The notes beneath the pieces are model-generated. The model was given only the letters and a program-made list of their open reading frames with translations, was not told the DNA's origin and did not search any database. From positions 2,409,367 through 2,415,643 of the forward strand of contig CP059261.1 of the NCBI GenBank assembly GCA_013693855.1: 6,277 nucleotides of DNA, given 5' to 3'. Positions 1 through 4,872 of this stretch are shown here, one piece after another (positions within the stretch are counted from its first letter, which is position 1; every line of letters starts with the position of its first letter). The position numbers and the translations under genes were made by a program. The stretch is from Micropruina sp. (lineage in GTDB: Bacteria; Actinomycetota; Actinomycetes; Propionibacteriales; Propionibacteriaceae).

Positions 1-546
1 GGCTATGTGAATGCCCACCTCGGCCTGGAAGAGCGGATCATCAAGCGCGAGGGCGAGCAGACCCGTCGATTCATGGTCCCCACGCTGGAGATCGACGTGA
101 CTCCGTCCGAGCTCATGGCCGGCCGCGGCGTGGTGTCGATCGAGGCGCGCAAGCAGGATGCCCCAGCGCTGGAGGCCGGCCCGGTCGTCGACTACGTGGC
201 GATGGCCGAGCAGGCCGCCGACCTCGACGCCTGGCGCGCGATCTGGGAGCAGGCCAAGGGCGCCGGGCATCTGACGCCCGACCTCAAGGGTGCGCTGACC
301 GCCATCGGGCAGCGACTCAAGCCCGCCGCGGCCGAGGCGTCGTCGTCCGAGGTGGTCGAGGCCGAGCCTGACGCCGACTCGGTGTGGCAGGAGATTATCA
401 CCGTCGCCGGGCGGGCCGGGATGGAGCTACCCGACCTGGAGGCCGACTTCGTGCAGTGGTCCAAGGGCATCGAGGCCTCCGACGCCGACGGCCGGACGCT
501 CGTCGCCTACCTCGACGAGATCAAGGGCGGGGGTGCGGCGGCATGA
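1..546 (+). CDS. 3' end of an unidentified phage gene, possibly recombination-related (partial)
   Basis: The frame is open from base 1 to the TGA at 544-546, so the true start lies upstream of the window; the GTG at 7 and the ATG at 73 are only internal candidates. About 181 residues are visible. The first 50 read like the end of a folded domain (RRFMVPTLEIDVTPSELMAG). Next comes a helical segment with an LDAWRAIWEQAKGAGHL-type pattern, a low-complexity Ala/Glu/Ser linker, and a second short acidic helical block ending in Gly/Ala. A W..IW..A...G.L block after a variable linker resembles the tail of phage DNA-binding proteins such as RecT-like annealing proteins or gp3-like recombination directionality factors. 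That resemblance is from memory and weak, so I do not name the gene. Its stop overlaps the next ATG (ATGA at 543-546). Confidence is high that it is coding and low for its function. Confidence 0.75.
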   Translation, partial: GYVNAHLGLEERIIKREGEQTRRFMVPTLEIDVTPSELMAGRGVVSIEARKQDAPALEAGPVVDYVAMAEQAADLDAWRAIWEQAKGAGHLTPDLKGALTAIGQRLKPAAAEASSSEVVEAEPDADSVWQEIITVAGRAGMELPDLEADFVQWSKGIEASDADGRTLVAYLDEIKGGGAAA

Positions 547-783
547 GCGCGAGCCCTCACCCAGAGCGACCGGGTCAATCACCCGGACCACTACACCAAC
601 CATCCCAGCGGCGTGGAGTGCATCGAGATCACCGAGCACATGGGCTTCTGCCTGGGCAACGCCGTCAAGTACATCTGGCGGGCCGACCTCAAGAACGACG
701 CCATCGAAGACCTTCGCAAGGCCCGATGGTACATCGACCGCGAGATCACTCGGCGTCAGGAGGCCTCCGATGTCCTGGCGTGA
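543..783 (+). CDS. DUF3310 family phage protein, apparent +1 frameshift near its start
   Basis: The frame from 547 to the TGA at 781-783 encodes a clear DUF3310 domain: VNHPDHYTNHPSGVECIEI, then GFCLGNAVKYIWRA, then AIEDLRKARWYIDREI. This short family is widespread in phages and its biochemical role is unsettled. That frame has no ATG, GTG or TTG ahead of the domain and directly follows the stop of the upstream gene in the same frame. The natural start is the ATG at 543, which makes an ATGA overlap like most junctions here, but it lies one frame off. Dropping one C from a CCC run at 554-556 or 560-562 restores a protein of about 79 residues beginning MSASLTQSDRVNHPDHYT; dropping a G at 572-574 also restores the frame. 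The gene overlaps the exonuclease start by 14 bases. The family call is confident; the exact start is not. Confidence 0.85.
554..574 (+). other. Apparent frame disruption in DUF3310 gene (one base too many)
   Basis: Reading from ATG 543 gives a Pro-rich non-family frame, while DUF3310 homology begins one frame over at about 565-576. The stretch between carries the short runs CCC (554-556), CCC (560-562) and GGG (572-574), any of which could hold the extra base. An assembly error, a real mutation, or initiation by an unusual route are all possible. Confidence 0.6.
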
Positions 784-1479
784 CCGGCCCTTCCTGGCCT
801 TCGATACCGAGACCAGCGGCGTCTCGACCGAGACTGACCGCATCGTCACCGCCTGCCTCGGACTCGCCGGCGGACCCCAGCGGTGGAGCCCCCGCAACTG
901 GCTCTTCACCCAGGCCCAGCCCATCCCCGACGAGGCGACCGCAGTCCACCACATCACGACCGACTTCGCCAACGAATACGGCACCGACCCGGCCCACAAC
1001 CTCCGCGAGATCGTGGACGACCTCTACCGAGGCTGGGCCGCCGGTATGCCGGTCGTGATCTACAACGCGCCCTTCGACCTCACGATCCTCGACCGCGAGC
1101 TGACCCGGCACGGGCTCGACCCGCTCGACATCCGGGGACCTGTGATCGACCCGCTGGTGCTCGACAAGGCCACGGACCCGTACCGCAAGGGCTCGCGGAA
1201 GCTCGTCGACGTGGCCCGGCACTACGGGATCACCCTCGACGACGCCGACGCCCACGGGGCCGAGGCCGACGCCCTCACCGCCGCCCGGGTCGCATGGAAG
1301 ATCGGCGCCGGATTCCTCGACCTCGACTACGCCATGGAGTACCAGGCCCAGCAGTACCGGGCCCAGCGCGAGAGCTTCGCCCGCTACCTCGCCAAGCAGG
1401 GCAAAACCCTGGACGACCCCTCCACCGAGTGGCCGATCCGCACCCTATCCCCACCACGAAGACCGCGACCGCGGCCTGA
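770..1479 (+). CDS. DnaQ-like DEDDh 3'-5' exonuclease, frameshifted in its last residues
   Basis: The ATG at 770 starts a DnaQ/RNase T-type exonuclease, expected to remove nucleotides from DNA 3' ends using two metal ions. All DEDDh motifs are present. Exo I is FLAFDTETSG with D12 and E14. Exo II is YNAPFDLTIL with D103. Exo III is HGAEADALTA with H162 and D167, the H-x4-D spacing that marks the DEDDh class. Identity is followed to about residue 227 (EWPIRTLS). After the CCCC at 1449-1452 the current frame runs on into an Arg/Pro/His-rich tail to 1609 that merely shadows the clamp gene. With one extra C the protein ends TTKTATAA at the TGA 1477-1479, giving about 236 residues and a clean 11-base gap to the clamp. 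No polymerase domain is attached. A proofreading or end-trimming role beside the clamp is inference. Confidence 0.9.
1449..1452 (+). other. Apparent -1 frameshift at a CCCC run (exonuclease C-terminus)
   Basis: Upstream of the run the exonuclease frame is certain. Downstream, only the frame reached by one added C gives a stop placed just before the clamp Shine-Dalgarno. The change affects only about the last nine residues, away from the catalytic motifs. Confidence 0.6.
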
Positions 1480-1486
1480 AAGGAAG
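1480..1486 (+). promoter_or_regulatory. Ribosome binding site of the sliding clamp gene
   Basis: A purine-rich AAAGGAAG sits directly after the exonuclease stop. AAGGA at 1480-1484 lies 6 bases before ATG 1491. It fixes the clamp start and supports the exonuclease ending at 1479 rather than 1609. Confidence 0.7.
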
Positions 1487-1490
1487 CACG

Positions 1491-2617
1491 ATGCACGTCC
1501 TCATCCCCGACCCCGCGGCGCTCGCCGACGCCGCCACCTGGGTCTCTCGCATCATCGGCACCAGACCCGGCATCCCCATCCTCGCCGGCATGAAACTCAC
1601 CGCCAGTGACGGCGGGCTGACCCTCTCGGCCACCGACTACGACAGTTCTGCCGAGTGCGTGGTCGACGCCGAGGTCAAGGCGCCCGGGAATGCGCTGGTG
1701 CCCGGCCGCCTCTTCGCCCAGATCGCCACCAGCGCCCGGATCGGCTCGCTGCACCTGCAGGGCCCCCGCCTCGACGTCGTGGCCGGACGCCTCCGCTCGT
1801 CGCTGACCGTGCTCGACCTCGCCGAGTACCCCGACCTGCCCCCGCTGCCGGAGACCACGCACGAGGTCGATACCCTGGCCTTCGCGTCCGCCATCTCCCG
1901 GCTCGCCCCGCTGCTCGACCGCGACAGCGGCGAGGCCAACCCCGGCTTCATGGGCGTCGACATCACGACCGACCAGGCCAGCCGCGACCTGGTGCTGCGG
2001 GCCGGCAGCCGGTACGCCCTGGCCGAGATCCGCGTGCCATACAAGGGGACCGGCGATCTGGCAGCACTGCCTCCCTGGCCGGCCTGTCGGAGCTGATGCG
2101 CGGCCTACCTGCCGGCACCCTGTCGCTCGGCGCCGACGGGAGCGCGCTGGCGCTCGACCTCGGAGTGCGGACCGCGCTGCTGCGCATGATCGCCACGCCG
2201 ATGGTCGACGTCACCCGGGTGCTGGGAGCCGTTCCGCCAGAGCGGCTGACCGTCGACGGCGCCGACCTGCTCGACGCCCTCAAGGCCTCCGCGATGTTCA
2301 GCGACCGCGTGCGGCTGGAAGTGACGCGCGACAGCCTGACGGTCTCCACCTACGCCCCGCAGGGCAAGGGCTATGCCGAGGCCGACTCGGAGATCCCTCT
2401 GCCGTGCGAGGCCACGGCCGACCGGACGATCGTGCTCGCTCTCGACAAGATCACGCCCTGTCTCAAGGTCGTCGACACCGGGCCGGTCAACCTGGGCTAC
2501 TACTCCGACCACCGGCAGATGGTGCGGATCACCACGGAAAACGGTGGCGCGCTGTCATCCCTTATGGCGATCGACGCCACGCGCGCCCTGGCGGCAGCGA
2601 AGGGGAAGGCGGCATGA
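1491..2617 (+). CDS. dnaN: DnaN-like DNA polymerase sliding clamp (beta subunit), frameshifted
   Basis: This is a phage-encoded beta clamp, the ring that tethers DNA polymerase and other partners to DNA. The N-terminal part carries family patterns: PILAGMKLTA followed by LTLSATDYDSSAE, VPGRLFAQIA, and SRYALAEIRVPY (compare HRLAVCSMP in E. coli). The C-terminal part continues with GLSELMRGLPAGTLSLG (compare VIELMRML), LLDALKASAMFSDRVRLEV and ENGGALSSLMAID. The halves lie in different frames: the first stops at TGA 2094-2096, the second runs from before 2060 to TGA 2615-2617. One G added at the GGGG 2045-2048 gives a single protein of 375 residues, normal for the family. The break falls inside domain II, not between domains. 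ATG 2096 overlaps the first stop as TGATG, so a coupled second half of about 173 residues is also readable. Identity is confident; whether the gene is truly broken is unknown. Confidence 0.93.
2045..2048 (+). other. Apparent -1 frameshift at a GGGG run inside the clamp gene
   Basis: Clamp homology switches from one frame to the frame one base back across this run. A fifth G would give one continuous reading frame. A P-site tRNA-Gly could also re-pair perfectly after slipping back one base on GGGG, but the preceding codon AAG does not form a classic two-tRNA slippery heptamer. Confidence 0.65.
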
Positions 2618-2949
2618 GCGACAAAGGAGGAATCATCGAGGTCGAGCTGCTCGACGGCACCGTCGCCGAGCTGGACCTGTCCAAGCTGGTGGGCGAGAGC
2701 TGGGACGACGTATGGGGAGAGGTCGAGCACCTACTCAGCCCCGAGGATCGGTTTGAGGTCGCCTCTCAATTGCACACCGAGGCGCTGATCGACCTCGTGG
2801 TCGACCGCGGCGTCAAGCTGGCCACGGACAGGCATCTCGGCATCGAGTCCGAGCTGCTCAAGCGCCACATCCTCGAGCACAGCGGCACGATCCGGGTCTG
2901 CCGGGACGAGATCTGCGACCTGCTGGTTCGGTTGGGCGGTGGGCGATGA
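2614..2949 (+). CDS. Hypothetical acidic protein, 111 aa
   Basis: I do not recognise this protein. It starts at ATG 2614, overlapping the clamp stop as ATGA, and ends at TGA 2947-2949. The N-terminus (IIEVELLDGTVAELDLSKLVGE) looks like a short beta strand pair followed by a helix. The middle is rich in Asp/Glu and bulky hydrophobics (SPEDRFEVASQLHTEALIDL), and the C-terminal third is a helix with two cysteines (RVCRDEICDLLVRLGGG) that could be structural or metal-linked. There is no signal peptide or membrane segment, so it is probably a soluble cytoplasmic phage protein. Its position directly after the clamp, in the same coupled transcript, places it with replication functions by context only. 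Confidence 0.8.
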   Translation: MSDKGGIIEVELLDGTVAELDLSKLVGESWDDVWGEVEHLLSPEDRFEVASQLHTEALIDLVVDRGVKLATDRHLGIESELLKRHILEHSGTIRVCRDEICDLLVRLGGGR

Positions 2950-3068
2950 GCAAGCAGCATCCCCATGCCCCCGTGTCTCCCAAGCTCGCCATCGGTGCGC
3001 TGATCGGGCTCGTGGGCGTCGTCGTCGCCGTCGTGATCCTCCTCGTCGCATGCGAGGGGGTGGGCTGA
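2946..3068 (+). CDS. Small single-span membrane peptide, 40 aa
   Basis: This short ORF starts at ATG 2946 with an ATGA overlap on the preceding gene and stops at TGA 3066-3068. A polar, positively charged N-terminus (MSKQHPHAPVSPK) is followed by one hydrophobic helix at about residues 14-35, rich in Val, Ile, Leu and Gly, and a five-residue tail CEGVG. That is a single transmembrane segment, probably inserted in the host cytoplasmic membrane. The end of the helix reads LLVAC, which fits a lipobox with Cys36, but cleavage would leave only five residues, so a plain membrane anchor is likelier. Coding potential is supported by the stop/start overlap, the tight fit between neighbours (2-base gap to the next ATG) and the coherent hydrophobic profile. 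Function unknown. Confidence 0.65.
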   Translation: MSKQHPHAPVSPKLAIGALIGLVGVVVAVVILLVACEGVG

Positions 3069-3070
3069 CC

Positions 3071-3250
3071 ATGGCTGAACCTGAACGCGTCATGACTCCC
3101 CACCCCTGCGACTGGACAGCCGGCGAGCTGCTGGCCCTCGGCGCGATCGCTTCCACCAGCAGAGCAGCAGGCGGCCCACGGCTCTCCGACAAGTGCTTCG
3201 AGCACGTCAAGCAACACCAGACACCAACTACCGAAGGAGACCTGCGATGA
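3071..3250 (+). CDS. Hypothetical protein, 59 aa
   Basis: I do not recognise this gene. It starts at ATG 3071, two bases after the membrane-peptide stop, and ends at TGA 3248-3250, overlapping the next start as ATGA. The start is chosen because the longer upstream reading in this frame (from 2939) would cover the whole membrane-peptide gene. The protein is small and has two cysteines and three histidines (for example TPHPCDWTAGELLALGAIA and KCFEHVKQHQ), with a helical Ala/Leu-rich centre. Its last codons overlay an excellent Shine-Dalgarno for the next gene, so its C-terminal sequence is partly constrained by that signal. No membrane segment or known domain is seen. Confidence 0.6.
   Translation: MAEPERVMTPHPCDWTAGELLALGAIASTSRAAGGPRLSDKCFEHVKQHQTPTTEGDLR
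3234..3239 (+). promoter_or_regulatory. Strong ribosome binding site for the gene at 3247
   Basis: AAGGAG lies 7 bases before ATG 3247, inside the 3' end of the 59-residue gene. It fixes the start of the next gene at 3247 rather than at the earlier in-frame ATG at 3193. Confidence 0.75.
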
Positions 3251-3675
3251 CCACAACCCCCAACTTCACCGACCTGAACGAAGCATTCGGGAAGGCGCTG
3301 CTCACCCAGTTCTTCGAGCCGGTCATCGTCGGCCGTGGGTCCAATGGGGAGCCCTTTTACCAGCAATCCGGCGTATCACTCTTGGCGCAGGCGATCTATC
3401 GCCAGTACGCCGACCAGATCAAGGCCGAGTTGTGGTCACAGATCGACATGGACGACTTCGCTCAGAAGATCGCTGATCGCCTCGTCGCCGACCTCACCGC
3501 CAAGCCAGGCTACGGGCAGCCAGTCTCACCCGAGATGAGGACGCTCACGCAGCGAGTGATGGAAATCGTCGCCCAGACGCTTGGGCAGCGCGTGGTCGAC
3601 CAGATGGACCTGCACCTCAGTAGTCGCCCCCAGGTCGAACAACACCCGACACCGAAAGAGAGCAACGATGAGTGA
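3247..3675 (+). CDS. Hypothetical helical protein, 142 aa
   Basis: I do not recognise a family. The start at ATG 3247 has a strong AAGGAG site and an ATGA overlap; the stop is TGA 3673-3675. The sequence is mostly predicted helix. An N-terminal block (FTDLNEAFGKALLTQFFEPV) leads to a short polar stretch (GRGSNGEPFYQQSG), then amphipathic helices (AQAIYRQYADQIKAELWSQI, DDFAQKIADRLVADL) and a final helix (VMEIVAQTLGQRVVDQMDL) with a polar tail. There is no membrane segment. Regular heptad-like hydrophobic spacing suggests oligomerisation or a helical-bundle protein, which is inference. Third-position GC looks lower by eye than in the clamp and exonuclease, consistent with a different recent origin within a mosaic phage. 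Confidence 0.8.
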   Translation: MTTTPNFTDLNEAFGKALLTQFFEPVIVGRGSNGEPFYQQSGVSLLAQAIYRQYADQIKAELWSQIDMDDFAQKIADRLVADLTAKPGYGQPVSPEMRTLTQRVMEIVAQTLGQRVVDQMDLHLSSRPQVEQHPTPKESNDE

Positions 3676-3943
3676 CGCCCTGACCCTCGAAGCCCTCGAC
3701 CGCCTCGAAGGGCTTGCGAAGGATCGCCGTCGAGTACAGCGCAACGCCGCCGTCATAGCCCTGATCGGCCGCGTGCAGGCGCTGGAGGCCCAGCGCGAAG
3801 ACCTGCGGGGGCGCATGGAGCGGGCCCGCGAAGAAATCCGGCGCAAGGCTGGGGAGACGCCCCTGATGGGCGAGTCCACCCGCCTCTTCGGCAAGGCCGA
3901 AGGCATCTCCCTGTGTCTCGACTACATGCGGGGGATGGAGTGA
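3668..3943 (+). CDS. Hypothetical coiled-coil protein, 91 aa
   Basis: It starts at ATG 3668, overlapping the preceding stop (ATGAGTGA), and ends at TGA 3941-3943. Residues of about 3 to 62 form one long charged helix with repeated Leu/Ala/Val spacing (EALDRLEGLAKDRRRVQ, VQALEAQREDLRGRMERA, REEIRRKAGE), a likely coiled coil. After a short break (TPLMGESTR) a second helix follows (EGISLCLDYMRGME). The protein is rich in Arg and Glu, has no membrane segment, and is probably cytoplasmic and oligomeric. No known domain is recognised. Its position in the coupled operon gives no specific role. Confidence 0.75.
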   Translation: MSDALTLEALDRLEGLAKDRRRVQRNAAVIALIGRVQALEAQREDLRGRMERAREEIRRKAGETPLMGESTRLFGKAEGISLCLDYMRGME

Positions 3944-4721
3944 TGGCCACCCGAATCACCATCGGGGAGCTGTCCGCCGAGCACACGATCCGACCGCATC
4001 GGGGCATGGCTATGACCGACCAGCAGATCACCACGGCAGCCGAACTGGAAGCGCTGCCCATCTACGAGATTGTCTTTGACCGCACCGGCGAGCCGTGGAT
4101 TCGGACCCACGACGGATTGTCCTGCATTCCCGATTCAGTCTGGTCAACCGAGGATATATCGGAGCGCTGGGGAACTTCACGCGACTTTCCGAACCCTATG
4201 CCGAGTTGCATCGGGTGAAGCCCAGCCGGGAAGAGGTCGCGCGGGCGATCAGGCTGGCCGGCGACACGGGCAACAACTCTGCTCGGCTGATCGCCGAATC
4301 CGAGCGACAGGCCGACGCCATCCTCGCCCTGCTCGACGCACAGCCCACCGTGGCCGAAGTACGGGCGGATGAGGCACCGATGAGCACCGAAACCGCACTG
4401 CCCACCGGCGACCTCGTGCGCGGCTGGGACCAGGGCTACGCGGCCGCCATCGCGGACGTGGCCGAAGGCACCCGCACGCTGAATCCCCACCGGAGCGCGC
4501 TGCTGGACGAGATGGCGCGGATTCCGGCGCAGAGCGAAACCGACGCCTTTCCGCGCTGCCCGCGCGAGGAGTGCGAAGCGGGCTACCACCACTGGCACTA
4601 CAAGTTGGATGGGATGCCGTCCAGCCGCGCCGCCCTCGATCTTCACCTATGCCGCGATGAGTTCGAGCACCAAGAGGCCGACGATTGCACCCGCTGCTAC
4701 GGGCCGAGGGTCGTGCGATGA
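3943..4721 (+). CDS. Composite accessory gene, frameshifted, with Cys/His-rich C-terminus
   Basis: The ATG at 3943 overlaps the preceding stop (TGATG); alternative starts are ATG 4006 and 4012. As written this frame ends at TGA 4216-4218 after 91 residues. Three parts are visible: MATRITIGELSAEHTIR; then MTDQQITTAAELEALPIYEI and FDRTGEPWIRTHDGL, a pattern I associate with small actinophage proteins; then, in the frame one base back, NFTRLSEPYAELHRVKPSRE and a helix. One G added at GGGG 4169-4172 joins ERWG to NFTRLS and gives a frame open to TGA 4719-4721, about 259 residues from 3943. The last third may be a separate gene starting at 4380. The two N-terminal parts each look like the beginning of a protein, so an in-frame fusion of small genes is possible. 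Function unknown; coding is well supported, gene structure is not. Confidence 0.55.
4169..4172 (+). other. Apparent -1 frameshift at a GGGG run
   Basis: Before the run the frame reads STEDISERWG; after it the sensible continuation NFTRLSEPYAELHRVKPSRE lies one base back. Five G would join them without any other change. The unshifted frame gives a short unconvincing tail and stops at 4216-4218. Confidence 0.55.
4380..4721 (+). CDS. Putative Cys/His-rich protein, 113 aa (internal start or separate gene)
   Basis: The ATG at 4380 is in frame with the upstream open frame, so this may be the C-terminal domain of that gene or its own product. GAGG at 4371-4374 sits 5 bases upstream as a possible ribosome site. 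The opening MSTETALPTGDLVRGWDQGY followed by AAAIADVAEG resembles the start of small actinophage proteins, which favours separate initiation. The C-terminal half holds C60, C65, H70, H71, H73, H89, C91, H97, C103 and C106, including C-x4-C and C-x2-C pairs, so a structural zinc site is likely, possibly for nucleic-acid or protein binding (inference). The end TRCYGPRVVR is echoed by the next small ORF. The stop overlaps the next ATG as ATGA. Confidence 0.6.
   Translation: MSTETALPTGDLVRGWDQGYAAAIADVAEGTRTLNPHRSALLDEMARIPAQSETDAFPRCPREECEAGYHHWHYKLDGMPSSRAALDLHLCRDEFEHQEADDCTRCYGPRVVR
4689..4710 (+). repeat. 22-bp direct repeat, copy 1
   Basis: This exact 22-base block (begins ACCCGCTGCTACG, ends CCGAGGG) recurs at 4784-4805, 95 bases downstream. 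Here it encodes TRCYGPR at the end of the Cys/His-rich protein and supplies the GAGGG that lies 7 bases before ATG 4718. Confidence 0.9.
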
Positions 4722-4816
4722 CCATGCTCAAGATCGGCCACAGTCCGGAATCAAACGGTTTGAAAACTATGGGCGGTTCCGAGACCCGCTGCTACGGGCC
4801 GAGGGCTGACCGATGA
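4718..4816 (+). CDS. Small ORF, 32 aa, possible duplicated tail remnant
   Basis: The ATG at 4718 overlaps the previous stop (ATGA) and has GAGGG 7 bases upstream. The ORF ends at TGA 4814-4816, which overlaps the next ATG at 4813. The product begins MTMLKIGHSPESNGLKTMGG and ends TRCYGPRADR, closely copying the TRCYGPRVVR end of the upstream protein because of the 22-bp direct repeat. It could be a genuine tiny gene, or the leftover of a deletion or duplication that kept the tail and start module. Its centre (about 4741-4775) is visibly richer in A and T than the surroundings and contains an inverted repeat, so the DNA may matter more than the peptide. Confidence 0.35.
   Translation: MTMLKIGHSPESNGLKTMGGSETRCYGPRADR
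4745..4781. repeat. Nested inverted repeat in an AT-richer patch
   Basis: The inner element TCAAACGGTTTGA (4751-4763) has perfect 6-base arms around a central G. An outer pair, CGGAA at 4746-4750 and TTCCG at 4777-4781, can also pair. This could be a protein-binding palindrome or a weak RNA hairpin. There is no U-run after it, so it is not a typical terminator. Confidence 0.4.
4784..4805 (+). repeat. 22-bp direct repeat, copy 2
   Basis: Exact copy of 4689-4710. It encodes TRCYGPR in a different absolute frame and again places GAGGG (4801-4805) 7 bases before an ATGA start at 4813. Confidence 0.9.
4797..4816 (+). repeat. 20-bp start-module repeat, copy 1 (GGCCGAGGGCTGACCGATGA)
   Basis: These 20 bases recur exactly at 5879-5898. 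The block holds GAGGG, a TGA, and an ATGA with 7 bases between GAGGG and ATG, so it works as a ready-made stop, ribosome site and start. Confidence 0.85.
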
Positions 4817-4872
4817 GCCGCCTCATGAGTGTCTCCATGACGAATCCCGAGAACGGGGGCAGACTGCCGTGA
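4813..4872 (+). CDS. Tiny leader-like ORF, 19 aa, before the methyltransferase
   Basis: The ATG at 4813 follows GAGGG at 7 bases and the ORF runs 19 codons (begins MSRLMSVSMTNPENGG) to TGA 4870-4872, which overlaps the GTG start of the methyltransferase as GTGA. It is too short to judge as a protein. Its placement suggests a leader peptide that brings ribosomes to the GTG start by coupling. It could also be a chance frame. Confidence 0.3.
   Translation: MSRLMSVSMTNPENGGRLP

Noticed and set aside
533..769. Upstream extension of the exonuclease frame from GTG 533
   Set aside because: It covers DUF3310 in another frame and gives Arg/Thr/Pro-rich filler; exonuclease homology begins at ATG 770.
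883..1440. Open frame 883-1479 as its own gene
   Set aside because: It is an Arg/Pro-rich shadow of the exonuclease; only its last few codons (after 1452) are likely used, as the exonuclease end.
1480..1609. Continuation of the exonuclease frame to 1609
   Set aside because: The tail is an Arg/Pro/His-rich shadow of the clamp N-terminus and runs through the clamp ribosome site.
2039..2052. Classic programmed -1 frameshift (X XXY YYZ heptamer) in the clamp
   Set aside because: The bases before GGGG do not form a heptamer in the zero frame, and no obvious downstream stimulatory hairpin was seen by eye.
2939..3070. Upstream extension of the 59-residue gene from 2939
   Set aside because: It would overlap the entire membrane-peptide gene and is Arg-rich filler; ATG 3071 sits right after the previous stop.
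4609..4809. Open frame of 66 codons ending in LLRAEG
   Set aside because: Most of it is an off-frame reading of the Cys/His-rich gene. Its ending resembles the methyltransferase ending EAEG only because of the shared 20-bp start module.
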